Shown in pieces: positions 43,866 through 53,208 of a DNA stretch of 64,000 nt. The translations under genes and the position numbers were made by a program. The first letter of the stretch is position 1; each line of letters begins with the position of its first letter. The stretch comes from Biformimicrobium ophioploci (lineage in GTDB: Bacteria > Pseudomonadota > Gammaproteobacteria > Pseudomonadales > Cellvibrionaceae). The notes under the pieces are model-generated. The model made no database searches. It was not told the origin of the DNA and saw nothing but the letters and a program-made list of their open reading frames with translations. The stretch is taken from NCBI RefSeq assembly GCF_030270605.1, contig NZ_BSYJ01000002.1, positions 372,001 to 436,000 on the forward strand. Reading direction: 5' to 3'.

Positions 43866-44024
43866 ATGCAGCGCGCTTTTGGAGGCTATCTTGCAGTCTT
43901 TGATGAGAGCCAATTTCTAGAGGGCAACAACTTCGTCGAGGTCCGACAGCAGCATACAGCGCCCAAGATGATGCAGTTTTGTGCTGAGGTGAGGGCCGCC
44001 GAAGGACAGGCTTCGATCGACTGA
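43866..44024 (+). CDS. Short ORF or gene remnant, unknown
   Basis: This 52-codon frame (starting MQRAFGGYLAVFDESQFLEG) has protein-like composition and continues upstream in frame without a stop into the end of the hydrolase remnant. It could be the frameshifted end of the same broken gene or a fragment of another. I do not recognise it. A terminator follows. Confidence 0.3.
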   Translation: MQRAFGGYLAVFDESQFLEGNNFVEVRQQHTAPKMMQFCAEVRAAEGQASID

Positions 44025-44046
44025 CGCTTCAGTAATTAGGGCAATT

Positions 44047-44083
44047 AAAAAAGGCTCGGCGGCATAGCCGGGGAGCCTTTTTT
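44047..44083. terminator. Bidirectional rho-independent terminator
   Basis: Six A, an interrupted stem (ggctc ... gagcc with an inner ggc/gcc pairing) and six T lie between the remnant and the convergent SGNH-like gene. Confidence 0.75.
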
Positions 44084-44132
44084 GTTGGTTGTAGCCGTAA
44101 CATCGGAGGCTGTTGATTGCGTTCTCATCGTT

Positions 44133-45212
44133 TTACTCCCCAGCGGCTGTTTTTACCTGTGGGATTTTGCCCATCAGGCGCAGCACTTCAGTTGTAAATC
44201 GCTCCCGCTCCCCGGACGCGATATGAGAGTACTCCGGTAACTCATACCCCTGAAGGCCTGGGTGATCTTCCCAGTGGAAGCCTTCGCTGCCGGTCTCTGC
44301 GAGTAATATTTGCCAGGTGCTTTCGCGTGGATACAGTAATTGCTCAAGCTCCAGAAAACCACCGCTCGCAGGGCTTTGTAAAAAAGTCACTTTTACGCCT
44401 CGCTGGTGAAGCGTGTTTACCGCTTTTTGCATCCGCTCTAAAGAATTTTCTATCTTGGAAGTCATGAACTCGACTACGGGAGGGGGTAGCTTTCCATCGC
44501 GGGGGAATCGTTGCGCCCAGATACTGCGCGCCAGATCACGATACTCTGGGTCACTTTCTACCCTCCACCACAGGCGGGTATTACGATCTTGATCCATTAC
44601 GGTCAGGCGACGTACACCCATTCTGATGCTGACTCCATCGCGGTTTGGGAGCGGTTGGCGCTTGATGATCTGGAATAGGGCATAGTCCTTATGGTAGAAG
44701 GCCAGGTACGGCTCCAGAAGCTCTGAGAGCCACTGCCCTGCACGGGCTGAGTATGACGTGCGTTTGTAGCCCATAACCGCTTTTCCGCGCGTATCCAGAC
44801 CGCCAAAGAGGGGAACCGGTGAAACTCCGATCAATAGGTCCCCGGTAAAATCCGGGTCGTTCGCCAGCCCCTCTACCATAGAGACCGGGCTTGTGCCCTC
44901 AAGGCCCAGTTGGATCGGCCGCTCTCCAGTCAGTCTTTCCCAAGTGTCGAGGTCGATATTGAACAATACTCGGGAAGATCCGGCTATTACCGGCAGGTGA
45001 CCATCTCCCTCGTTGATCCGGCGGCGTTCCTTGCTCCAGAGCTCATCGGAATTACGATAGGAAGGCACTGCACCCTCGCTACGCCAGAACATCTCCCAGG
45101 CGATAAGTAGCGCGCTGCAAACGCCAATTGCCAATAGCAGGGGGGCTACCAGGGAAGCCTTGGGCAGAATGCGCGTTTGGATACCCTCAGAACTGGAAGT
45201 AGATAAAAGCAT
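44133..45212 (-). CDS. SGNH-hydrolase-like membrane protein, MBOAT partner
   Basis: The protein has 359 residues with one N-terminal membrane segment (about 19-40) and a large periplasmic domain. VIAGSSRVLFNIDLDTW and IQLGLEGTSPVSM resemble blocks I and II of SGNH/DltD-AlgX-like acyl-transfer partners, and the C-terminal EDHPGLQGYELPEYSHI could carry the Asp-His part. The ATG at 45212 has GGGAGG at good spacing and overlaps the end of the MBOAT gene by 26 bp, so the two proteins are coupled. It probably completes acetylation of an exported glycan; the acceptor is unknown. Confidence 0.75.
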   Translation of the reverse strand: MLLSTSSSEGIQTRILPKASLVAPLLLAIGVCSALLIAWEMFWRSEGAVPSYRNSDELWSKERRRINEGDGHLPVIAGSSRVLFNIDLDTWERLTGERPIQLGLEGTSPVSMVEGLANDPDFTGDLLIGVSPVPLFGGLDTRGKAVMGYKRTSYSARAGQWLSELLEPYLAFYHKDYALFQIIKRQPLPNRDGVSIRMGVRRLTVMDQDRNTRLWWRVESDPEYRDLARSIWAQRFPRDGKLPPPVVEFMTSKIENSLERMQKAVNTLHQRGVKVTFLQSPASGGFLELEQLLYPRESTWQILLAETGSEGFHWEDHPGLQGYELPEYSHIASGERERFTTEVLRLMGKIPQVKTAAGE

Positions 45213-46608
45213 CACTGCCTCCCTGAGTAATAACAATTAAGAAGAGTGCCACCCCCCAAGCGTTACCCAGTGCAAGTGGCGAAGCTTTTGCCACCAGGTC
45301 TTCCAGGCGTCGCTCACGCATAAACCAGTGATAGGTCACTAGCAGAGATACTGTACAGGCCGCCTGAAGCATATAGACGCTGCTCAGTATTTTTTGCCCG
45401 TCGGTGGCAAACAGTAGCATGGCCTGTAGTAGCTGGCCGGCCCCTTCAAAGCTCTCCGCGCGGAAGAATACCCAGGCGATGTTCACCAGGGCGAAGGTCA
45501 GTAGGCCAAGCATCAGTTGGCCGCTAAAAGTTTGCCATAGCGGCGCGCCACCAAAGCGCGCGCGCAGCCAGCGTTCTGCCACCAGGAAACTACCGTGCAG
45601 GGCGCCCCAGGCAACGAATGTCCAGGAGGCGCCGTGCCAGAGGCCGCCAAGCAGCATGGTCAGCATCAGGTTGATCCGTGTCCTTGCTGCACCTTTGCGA
45701 TTACCGCCGAGGGGGATGTATAGGTAGTCTCGCAGCCAGCTGGACAGGGATATGTGCCAGCGCTTCCAGAAATCGGAAAAGCCGATGGCGGCGTAAGGGT
45801 AGCGGAAGTTGTCAGGGAGCGAGAAGCCCAGCGCACAGGCAACGCCGATGGCTATGGTGGTGTAACCGGAAAAATCGGCAAAAATCTGTCCGGCAAATGC
45901 CAGTGTGCCGAGCCAGGCGTCCACAGGGTTCAGTAACGCACTGGCCCCGAACACCTTGTCGGACACCGGTGCGAGCAACCCATCCGCAACCACAATCTTC
46001 TGGAACAGACCTAACGTAATCAGGAGCAGCCCCCAGTTAAGTGCTTTTTGTGTGGTGCGACGGGGCGTCGCGAACTGCGGTAGCAGCTGGGTCGGCCGTA
46101 CGATCGGACCCGCGACAAGTTGCGGGAAGAATGTGACAAACAGGGAGAAATCCAGCAGCGATTTACTGGGTTTGCTTCGACGCAGGTAAATGTCGAGCGT
46201 ATAGGACAGGGTTTGGAAAGTATAAAAAGAGATGCCGACCGGTAGTATGATATTCCAATCCGGCGCTTTGTAGTTGATGCCGAGCATCGCGGCCGCAGAG
46301 ATAAAGTTTTCAAGCAGAAATTGGCCGTACTTGAAAAACGCCAATACCCCTAGGTTGACCCCCAGGCTTATCGCCAGCAACAGGCGCCGGCCGGCGACAT
46401 TGTCTGTTTGGTAAAGCCGCTTGGCTACGCTCCAGTCTACGACTGTGGACAGCCACAAGAGCAGCACGAATGGCGGGTTCCATGCCGCATAAAATAGATA
46501 GCTGGCAATCAGCAGTTGAACTTTCTTTGTTCGCCAGGATACGGGGAGGTTATGCAGTATCAGAACGACTGCAAAAAACACGATAAACGTGAGGGAGTTG
46601 AAGAGCAT
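45187..46608 (-). CDS. MBOAT family O-acyltransferase (AlgI-like)
   Basis: The protein has 473 residues with about ten hydrophobic segments. It opens MLFNSLTFIVFFAVVLILHN and YLFYAAWNPPFVLLLWLS, the usual AlgI-like start. SDFWKRWHISLSSWLRDYLYIPLGG (in segments) and GLWHGASWTFVAWGALHG with the catalytic histidine are the MBOAT motifs. It moves acyl groups across the inner membrane to an extracytoplasmic acceptor, usually a polysaccharide. AGGAG precedes the start. No alginate genes are present; only the SGNH-like partner follows. Confidence 0.92.
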   Translation of the reverse strand: MLFNSLTFIVFFAVVLILHNLPVSWRTKKVQLLIASYLFYAAWNPPFVLLLWLSTVVDWSVAKRLYQTDNVAGRRLLLAISLGVNLGVLAFFKYGQFLLENFISAAAMLGINYKAPDWNIILPVGISFYTFQTLSYTLDIYLRRSKPSKSLLDFSLFVTFFPQLVAGPIVRPTQLLPQFATPRRTTQKALNWGLLLITLGLFQKIVVADGLLAPVSDKVFGASALLNPVDAWLGTLAFAGQIFADFSGYTTIAIGVACALGFSLPDNFRYPYAAIGFSDFWKRWHISLSSWLRDYLYIPLGGNRKGAARTRINLMLTMLLGGLWHGASWTFVAWGALHGSFLVAERWLRARFGGAPLWQTFSGQLMLGLLTFALVNIAWVFFRAESFEGAGQLLQAMLLFATDGQKILSSVYMLQAACTVSLLVTYHWFMRERRLEDLVAKASPLALGNAWGVALFLIVITQGGSDAFIYFQF

Positions 46609-46769
46609 ATCCGTGCTCCTGTTATTAGTATTTTATAGTGCCGGGACTCTTTCTTCCGGGTTGTCAATTGCAATCGTAAATCTTTGCATGCGCGACGGCG
46701 GGATGTCTAGTGTACCTAGCTTGCGGTGTAATGGGCTGTAATAGATTGTGAGGGATTCCGGGAATTCAT

Positions 46770-46885
46770 GGGGTCAGAGCGAGAGCTCTGACCCCAAATA
46801 TGTTGAGGGGTCAGATCCGTTGGATCTGACCCCATTTGTCCGATTGAATCTGTAATTTAGGGGGCAGAGCTGAGGCTCTGACCCC
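46770..46885. repeat. Three GGGGTCAGA-type hairpins (cluster 2)
   Basis: Hairpins lie at 46770-46795 (ggggtcagagc, loop gaga), 46807-46833 (ggggtcagatcc, loop gtt) and 46861-46885 (left arm lacks one t). They occupy the space between the MBOAT start and the lipoprotein gene stop. Confidence 0.85.
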
Positions 46886-46893
46886 GCACGTTA

Positions 46894-47391
46894 CTAGCGG
46901 CTTGCCACGCTGTTTTGATTGGCAGCGTGCAGTGCCGCCAGATTGTCAAACCAGACGATGTCCTGTGCGGCCACTTCGGTGCCTGCCAGATCCGACAGTG
47001 TCATAGTCACCTGTTGCATATCTTCCGCACCGGGGGCGAGCAGATTCATCGGCATCTTGTGCCAGACCTGGCCGTACTCATCCATTACGGTATCGACCTC
47101 TTCCTGGTCAACTGCGCTCAGGTGACGCTCAATGGCAGAGGTTCCACCCGGCGGCAGGTAGATGGTGCCATTGGTGATGTCCACGGCAAAAGCGACCACG
47201 CCCGGAAGTACGCCGAACAGCAGGGCAGCGCCATCGAGCAGAATTACGACCGGGTCGAGGCGGCCGCCCTGTTGTCCTTTACGTTCGGGGTAGAGAACGT
47301 AGCCACAGGCGGACAGGTTTACCAGCATGGCCAGCAGGCAGCTGGCGGCAGTGATGCGCTTGAGGGCGTGTTGTTTATTGTTGGCTTGCAT
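46894..47391 (-). CDS. Small lipoprotein, unknown function
   Basis: The protein has 165 residues with a signal peptide and lipobox NLSAC (Cys29). CGYVLYPERKGQQGGRLDPVVILLDGAALLFGVLPGVVAFAVDITNGTIYLP (by its parts) is a pattern I know from small proteobacterial envelope lipoproteins of unknown role, with a hydrophobic stretch at about 47-70. The C-terminal half is soluble and acidic. It is flanked on both sides by GGGGTCAGA hairpin clusters. Confidence 0.75.
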   Translation of the reverse strand: MQANNKQHALKRITAASCLLAMLVNLSACGYVLYPERKGQQGGRLDPVVILLDGAALLFGVLPGVVAFAVDITNGTIYLPPGGTSAIERHLSAVDQEEVDTVMDEYGQVWHKMPMNLLAPGAEDMQQVTMTLSDLAGTEVAAQDIVWFDNLAALHAANQNSVASR

Positions 47392-47416
47392 GGTGGATTC
47401 TCAGTTATTAATAGAT

Positions 47417-47529
47417 GGGGTCAGAGCTCTCGCTCTGACCCCGGAAATCGGAAAGGGTCAGAGCTTTGGCTCTGACCCCACAAGTCAAAGGCGGCTAACT
47501 TATGGGGGCAGAGCATTCGCTCTGACCCC
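47417..47529. repeat. Three GGGGTCAGA-type hairpins (cluster 3)
   Basis: Hairpins lie at 47417-47442 (ggggtcagagc, loop tctc), 47455-47479 (gggtcagagc, loop tttg) and 47504-47529 (imperfect left arm). They lie between the lipoprotein start and the valS stop. Confidence 0.85.
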
Positions 47530-47547
47530 ATGTGTCGCACCGTCCGA

Positions 47548-50322
47548 TCAAAGGTCTTTGATGGTCTCCAGCTGCTGCTGGTAGCGCGCCAGCGCAGACT
47601 GCATGTCGGCCAGTTTGGCTTTCTCCTTCGCCACCACTTCTTCCGGTGCCTTGTCGACGAACTTCGGGTTGTTAAGTTTGCCTTCTACGCGGGCCAGGTC
47701 CTTGCCCAGTTTCTCAATTTCCTTGTTCAGGCGCGCGCTTTCCGCTGCGACATCGATCAGACCGGCCATGGGCACCAGGATTTCCATCTCACCCACCAGC
47801 GCGGTGGCGGAAGCCGGGGCCTCGTCGCCGGCATTCAGCCAGGTGATTTCCTCGATGCTTGCGAGCTTGGTCAGCAGGCTGCGGGTATCGTCCAGTAGCG
47901 CCTTGTCCTGCTCTGAACCGTTGCGGATAAACAGCGGCAGCTTTTTCGCCGGGGAGATGTTCATCTCACCGCGGATGTTGCGCACACCCTCGATGGCGCC
48001 CTTGAGCCATTCGATCGCCGCTTCTGCGTCGGCGTCGATCTTGCTGTCGTCTGCCAGCGGGAAGCTGGCCAGCATGATCGAATCTCCGCTTGCACCGGCG
48101 AGGTCCTTGACCTTCTGCCAGATTTCCTCGGTGATGTACGGCATCAGCGGGTGGGCCAGGCGCAGGGTTGTTTCCAGTACGCGGATCAGTGTACGGCGGG
48201 TGCCTTTCTTGAGCGCGTCGGAGGCGTTGTCGTCCCACAGTACCGGCTTTGAAAGCTCCAGGTACCAGCTGCAGTACTCGTGCCAGATAAAGTCGTACAA
48301 CGCTTGTGAGGCGTGGTCGAAACGGTAGTTGTCGATACCTTCCTGCACGGCTTTCTCGGCCTGCTGCAGGCGCGAGATGATCCAGCGGTCCGCGAGGCTC
48401 AGTTCGTAATCGCTGGAACCGTCCTGGCCGCAGTCGTGGCCCTCACAGTTCTGCAGTACGTAACGCGAGGCATTCCAGATCTTGTTACAGAAATTGCGGA
48501 AGCCCTCGATGCGGCCCACATCGAACTTGATATCGCGGCCGGTGGAGGCCAGCGAGTAGTAGGTGTAGCGCAGCGCATCGGTACCGTAACCGGCGATGCC
48601 ATCCGCAAATTCCTTGCGGGTCTGCTTCTCGATCTTCTGCTTCAGCTGCGGTACCTGCATGCCGCTGGTGCGCTTGGCTACCAGTGTCTCCAGGTCGATA
48701 CCGTCGATCAGGTCGATCGGGTCCAGTACATTGCCCTTGGACTTGGACATCTTCTGGCCCTGGCTGTCGCGCACCAGGCCATGCACATACACGGTGTGGA
48801 ACGGGATTTCCTTCTTGAAGTGCAGGGTCAGCATCATCATGCGCGCAACCCAGAAGAAGATGATGTCGAACCCGGTAACCAGCACGTCGGTCGGGTGGAA
48901 GGTCTTCAGCTCTTCCGTTTCCTCGGGCCAGCCGAGGGTGCCGAAGGTCCACAGGCCGGAGGAGAACCAGGTGTCGAGCACGTCCTCGTCCTGGCGCAGC
49001 ACTGCGTCGTCGCTCAGGTGGTATTTCTCGCGCGCTTCTTCTTCAGTGCGCGCTACGTAGACGTTGTCGTCCTGGTCGTACCACGCCGGGATGCGGTGGC
49101 CCCACCACAGCTGGCGGGAGATACACCAGTCCTGGATGTCGCGCATCCAGGAGAAGTACATGTTCTCGTAATTCTGCGGCACAAACTTGACGCGGCCGTC
49201 TTCCACCGCGGCGATGGCTTCCTGTGCCAGCGGCTGGGTCTTCACATACCACTGGTCGGTGAGCCACGGCTCGATCACCACACCGGAACGGTCGCCGCGC
49301 GGCACCTTCAGTTTGTGGTCGTCGATCCTCTCCAGCAGGCCGGCCGCTTCCAGGTCAGCAACCACTTGCTTGCGCGCCGCGAAGCGCTCCATGCCGCGAT
49401 AGGCTTCCGGCACGTTGTTGTTCAGGTTGGCGTCGGCATCGAGGATGTTGATCATCTCGAGGTCGTGGCGCTGGCCCATCTCGTAGTCGTTGAAGTCGTG
49501 CGCCGGGGTGATCTTCACGCAGCCGGTACCGAATTCCATGTCGACATAGTCGTCGCCAATAATCGGGATATGGCGGCCCACCAGCGGCAGGGTGATGGTC
49601 TTGCCGATCAGGTGCTTATAGCGCTCGTCTTCCGGGTGCACCGCCACTGCAGTATCACCGAGCATGGTTTCCGGGCGGGTGGTGGCGACCACCAGATGGC
49701 CGGAACCGTCGGTGAGCGGGTAGCGGAAGTGCCACAGGTTGCCGTTTTCTTCCTCGCTCAGAACTTCGAGGTCGGAAATGGCGGTGTGCAGTTTCGGGTC
49801 CCAGTTCACCAGGCGCTTGCCGCGGTATATGAGGCCGTCTTCGTACAGGCGGATGAACACTTCCTGCACCGCCTTGTAGAAGCCCTCGTCCATGGTGAAG
49901 CGCTCGCGCGACCAGTCCGGGCTGGCGCCCAGGCGACGCAGCTGCTGGGTGATGTTTCCGCCGGACTCTTCCTTCCACTCCCACACTTTCTCGATGAACT
50001 TGTCGCGGCCGAGTTCGTGGCGGGTCTTGCCCTCTGCGGCCAGCAGGCGTTCCACCACCATCTGGGTGGCGATGCCGGCGTGGTCGGTACCTACCTGCCA
50101 CAGGGTGTTCTTGCCGAGCATGCGGTTATAGCGGATCAGGGCGTCCATGATGGATTCCTGGAAGCCGTGGCCCATATGCAGGCTGCCGGTGACATTGGGC
50201 GGCGGGATCATGATGCAGTAAGGGTCGGCATCGGTGTCCCCGGAAGGCTTGAAGTAGCCGTTCTCTTCCCAGGTCTTGTACCAGTTCTGTTCGATAGCCT
50301 GCGGCTGGTAGGTCTTGTCCAT
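47548..50322 (-). CDS. valS: Valyl-tRNA synthetase
   Basis: The protein has 924 residues and charges tRNA-Val in the cytoplasm. The class I motifs are present: [15 protein letters not shown] with the HIGH-type HMGH at 49-52 and KMSKSKGN in the second half. The anticodon-binding domain follows, and the C-terminal coiled-coil arm ([41 protein letters not shown] in parts) is intact. It is full length for a gammaproteobacterial ValS. The gene order valS - hypothetical - holC - pepA is conserved in related bacteria, here interrupted by an arsenite carrier gene. Confidence 0.97.
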   Translation of the reverse strand: MDKTYQPQAIEQNWYKTWEENGYFKPSGDTDADPYCIMIPPPNVTGSLHMGHGFQESIMDALIRYNRMLGKNTLWQVGTDHAGIATQMVVERLLAAEGKTRHELGRDKFIEKVWEWKEESGGNITQQLRRLGASPDWSRERFTMDEGFYKAVQEVFIRLYEDGLIYRGKRLVNWDPKLHTAISDLEVLSEEENGNLWHFRYPLTDGSGHLVVATTRPETMLGDTAVAVHPEDERYKHLIGKTITLPLVGRHIPIIGDDYVDMEFGTGCVKITPAHDFNDYEMGQRHDLEMINILDADANLNNNVPEAYRGMERFAARKQVVADLEAAGLLERIDDHKLKVPRGDRSGVVIEPWLTDQWYVKTQPLAQEAIAAVEDGRVKFVPQNYENMYFSWMRDIQDWCISRQLWWGHRIPAWYDQDDNVYVARTEEEAREKYHLSDDAVLRQDEDVLDTWFSSGLWTFGTLGWPEETEELKTFHPTDVLVTGFDIIFFWVARMMMLTLHFKKEIPFHTVYVHGLVRDSQGQKMSKSKGNVLDPIDLIDGIDLETLVAKRTSGMQVPQLKQKIEKQTRKEFADGIAGYGTDALRYTYYSLASTGRDIKFDVGRIEGFRNFCNKIWNASRYVLQNCEGHDCGQDGSSDYELSLADRWIISRLQQAEKAVQEGIDNYRFDHASQALYDFIWHEYCSWYLELSKPVLWDDNASDALKKGTRRTLIRVLETTLRLAHPLMPYITEEIWQKVKDLAGASGDSIMLASFPLADDSKIDADAEAAIEWLKGAIEGVRNIRGEMNISPAKKLPLFIRNGSEQDKALLDDTRSLLTKLASIEEITWLNAGDEAPASATALVGEMEILVPMAGLIDVAAESARLNKEIEKLGKDLARVEGKLNNPKFVDKAPEEVVAKEKAKLADMQSALARYQQQLETIKDL

Positions 50323-50430
50323 GTTTAACGCGAATTCTGTCGGGCGGCGGGGCAGGGTGCCGCGCCGCGAGTGATAGGGATTAAAGGTGCCGGATTATAG
50401 CGCCTGCGGGGGTGTGATTGAAGGAAGCGC

Positions 50431-51552
50431 TCAGGCTTCCAGGTCGTCCAGCATCTTCTCGATGCGGGCGCGCAGCTCGCGCTCCAGTTTAGGCAGTTCC
50501 CTGGCGACCAGTTGGTCCACCAGTGCCTGGCGGTCGATACGCGCGGCCGGGGTGTCATTGGCCTCTTCGGCTACAGGGGCTTCAGGGGCTGTAGCGAATT
50601 CAACAGCCTTGCCGGTGTCGGCGGGTTCTGCCTCCGGCTGCGGGGGCTCTGCCGGTGTCTCGATTACCGGTATTTCAGCGGCAGTACTATCCAGAACCGA
50701 GATTTCCGGCATGTTTTCGCCGCTATCAACCTGTTCGGTACCAGCCATTTCCTCGGTGTATGCCTGCTCAATGGTGGCCATCTCGGCGTCGAGGGCCTGA
50801 GCCTCAGCCGCGATGTCTGCTTCGTCGGTCAGGTCTTCTTCAATGGACCAGGCCTCGCTTGAGTCCGCGTCTGCTTCCTCTGGCGCTGTGCCGGGCGTCA
50901 GGGCATCGACCAGGTCCATGGATTCGATCAGGGGCGCTTCCGCCTCAACTTTCGCCTCTGCTTGCCTTTCGATCTTCGTTTCGGCCTCAGTCTCAACCTG
51001 CGCTTCAATGCCCGGCGCGGGGCTGTTCATCTGCAGCGGATCGTTTTCGGGCAGGGCGTCTTCACTATCAGCCGCTTTTTCTACGGGCTCAGGCGTCGAC
51101 GGGACGGGCTCAGATACCGACGGGCGGGGAACCTGGCCGCCGGTAAGGCGCGCGCGGATATGTGCCGGCAGGAACGGGTTCTCGCTGGTGGCAATGCGCG
51201 CCGCCGGGCTGACTTCGGGTTCGTCAAACAGGCCGGGCTGCTCGTCGTGGGTGCCGACCGGGTTGGCCGTGGTCTGGTCGACCGGGGTCAGTTCCGGGAT
51301 CAGTTCGATTTCGTCGGATGCGTCGATCTGCTCCTGAATCGAAGCCAGCAGGTCCGGGAATTCCGCTGCGCGCTGGGCCAGGGCTTCCTCATCTGTGCTG
51401 CTCGGCGCCGGCGCTGCGACCTGGTCCAGGATCGGGATATCCAGAATGGAGTCTTCATCATCCAGCAGCGAGCGGATTTCCGTCAGGTCGCGCAGGAATT
51501 CATCGGAGCTGCTATCGGCTTCTGCCTGCGTCTCTTGCGGGCGCTTGTCCAT
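50431..51552 (-). CDS. Acidic, low-complexity hypothetical protein
   Basis: The protein has 373 residues and is dominated by Glu, Asp, Ala and Pro, with few aromatic residues, so it is probably mostly disordered. The N-terminal part (DEFLRDLTEIRSLLDDEDSILDIPILDQ) and the C-terminal helix (DRQALVDQLVARELPKLERELRARIEKMLDDLEA in parts) are the only ordered-looking segments, and the latter could be a short coiled coil. It sits upstream of valS on the same strand. AGGA precedes the ATG by nine bases. I know similar proteins at this place in related genomes but no function. Confidence 0.75.
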   Translation of the reverse strand: MDKRPQETQAEADSSSDEFLRDLTEIRSLLDDEDSILDIPILDQVAAPAPSSTDEEALAQRAAEFPDLLASIQEQIDASDEIELIPELTPVDQTTANPVGTHDEQPGLFDEPEVSPAARIATSENPFLPAHIRARLTGGQVPRPSVSEPVPSTPEPVEKAADSEDALPENDPLQMNSPAPGIEAQVETEAETKIERQAEAKVEAEAPLIESMDLVDALTPGTAPEEADADSSEAWSIEEDLTDEADIAAEAQALDAEMATIEQAYTEEMAGTEQVDSGENMPEISVLDSTAAEIPVIETPAEPPQPEAEPADTGKAVEFATAPEAPVAEEANDTPAARIDRQALVDQLVARELPKLERELRARIEKMLDDLEA

Positions 51553-51720
51553 TGGTTGGATCCTACTGTCTGAACCGGTCTTGAAACGGTAAGGCGTTGT
51601 TTTTGTTTGAATTTATCGCATGCGCCGGTGTAACGCACGGCTTGGGGAATTGTATGGGATTGGTTTGCGTATCGTCCAGTTGCTGCCAGCAAGGCTGGTC
51701 AAATTTTATACGCAGGTCTG

Positions 51721-52740
51721 CTACTGGCCGAACCAGTGGCGGGTACGGTTGGCAAATGCAACCAGTGACAGCATGACCGGTACCTCCACCAGTACCCCCA
51801 CAACGGTGGCGAGGGCGGCGCCGGATTGCAGCCCGAACAGGGAGATGGCCACAGCCACGGCAAGCTCGAAAAAGTTCGATGTACTGATCATGCACGCGGG
51901 GGCAGCGATATTGTGGGGAAGCTTCAGGGCCCTGGCGGAGGCGTATGCAAGGGCGAAAATGCCGTAGGTCTGGATCAGCAGCGGGATGGCGATAAGGACG
52001 ATGGCCTGCGGTTTGGCCAATATGGTCTCCGCCTGGAAACCGAACAGCAGCACCACGGTGGCAAGCAGGCCCGCGACAGAAATGGGCTTTAGGCTGTGTA
52101 CAAACTCGTTTACCCGGGTGTGGTCCGCGTCTTTGTCCAGTGCCTTGCGGGTCAGTATGCCGGCCACCAGCGGGATCACCACATACAGCACCACAGACAG
52201 CAACAGGGTGTCCCAAGGCACCACCACGTCACTGACGCCGAGCAGGAATGCGGCGATGGGGGCGAACGCGACGATCATGATGAGATCGTTTACCGACACC
52301 TGAACCAGTGTGTAGTTTGCATCGCCATCGGTCAGGTGGCTCCACACAAACACCATGGCGGTACATGGCGCCACGCCTAGCAGGATCATGCCGGCGATGT
52401 ATTCGGTCGCGGTCTGTGGATCCACCAGGTCTGCGAATATGACCCGGAAGAAAAGCCAGCCGAGGGCAGCCATGGTGAAGGGCTTCACCAGCCAGTTGAT
52501 GGCAAGCGTCAGGAAAAGTCCTTTGGGTTTTTTGCCGACGTCTTTGATGGAGGAAAAGTCCACCTGCACCATCATCGGGTAGATCATCACCCAGATAAAC
52601 AGCGCTACCGGGATATTGACCTGGGCCACTTCCAGAGAGGCAAACCACTGGAACAGTTCGGGAAACCAGTGTCCCAGAGCGACACCAGCGGCGATGCAGA
52701 GTGCGACCCAGAGTGAGAGATAGCGTTCAAAGAGGCCCAT
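51721..52740 (-). CDS. acr3: ACR3 family arsenite efflux permease
   Basis: The protein has 339 residues with about ten membrane helices. The ACR3 signature [14 protein letters not shown] contains the conserved thiolate Cys126, needed for As(III) transport in characterised members. [17 protein letters not shown] and [17 protein letters not shown] are also typical. It exports arsenite with the proton motive force. There is no arsR, arsC or arsH next to it, and it lies between housekeeping genes (acidic hypothetical-valS and holC), 42 bp downstream of the holC stop, so it may be read from the holC promoter. Confidence 0.95.
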   Translation of the reverse strand: MGLFERYLSLWVALCIAAGVALGHWFPELFQWFASLEVAQVNIPVALFIWVMIYPMMVQVDFSSIKDVGKKPKGLFLTLAINWLVKPFTMAALGWLFFRVIFADLVDPQTATEYIAGMILLGVAPCTAMVFVWSHLTDGDANYTLVQVSVNDLIMIVAFAPIAAFLLGVSDVVVPWDTLLLSVVLYVVIPLVAGILTRKALDKDADHTRVNEFVHSLKPISVAGLLATVVLLFGFQAETILAKPQAIVLIAIPLLIQTYGIFALAYASARALKLPHNIAAPACMISTSNFFELAVAVAISLFGLQSGAALATVVGVLVEVPVMLSLVAFANRTRHWFGQ

Positions 52741-52782
52741 GTCTTGCCATTCCCTGGCGCCGCCTGTTGCAGTGCGGCGGGT

Positions 52783-53196
52783 TTAGAGTTTGTGCGACTC
52801 GACCGGATATCCGCGATCACGGAAGTGGCCAAAGCGCTTGCGTGAGCGCTCCAGTACCTCGGGATCCTGGGTGACGATCTCGCTCATGCGGTTGAACTGG
52901 CTGAACCAGCCGGGGATACGGCTGCGCAGGTTGATCAGCAGGCCGGCGTGGTAATCGGGATGATTTTCCGTGCTGACCGCCACAGGCACGCCGTTGCCGG
53001 CTGGCCCGTGGGGCAGGAAGCTGTCTTCGCGGAAGGTCCACAGCAGCTGGTCCAGGCGCTGGGCCTGGGCCTGGTCGTCGACGGCGATCAGCACCGGCAG
53101 GTTGCCGCGCCAGGCCTTTTCGGCGAGGCGGCAGGCGAAGGATTCCGCATCTGCCGCCTGGTCGCTTTTCAGGATGTAGAAGTCAATCTTGGTCAT
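52783..53196 (-). CDS. holC: DNA polymerase III subunit chi
   Basis: The protein has 137 residues, normal for HolC, which links the clamp-loader complex to SSB. It opens TKIDFYILKSDQAADAESFACRLAEKAW and continues with VDDQAQAQRLDQLLWTFREDSFLPH, the family pattern. The gene starts 12 bp after the pepA stop, the common pepA-holC operon order. Confidence 0.95.
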   Translation of the reverse strand: MTKIDFYILKSDQAADAESFACRLAEKAWRGNLPVLIAVDDQAQAQRLDQLLWTFREDSFLPHGPAGNGVPVAVSTENHPDYHAGLLINLRSRIPGWFSQFNRMSEIVTQDPEVLERSRKRFGHFRDRGYPVESHKL

Positions 53197-53208
53197 TCAG
53201 CTGCTGGT

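Noticed and set aside
48313-50328. 671-codon open frame opposite valS
   Set aside because: It is the antisense shadow of a certain valS gene; the GC-rich codon pattern keeps the opposite frame open and the translation has no family motifs.
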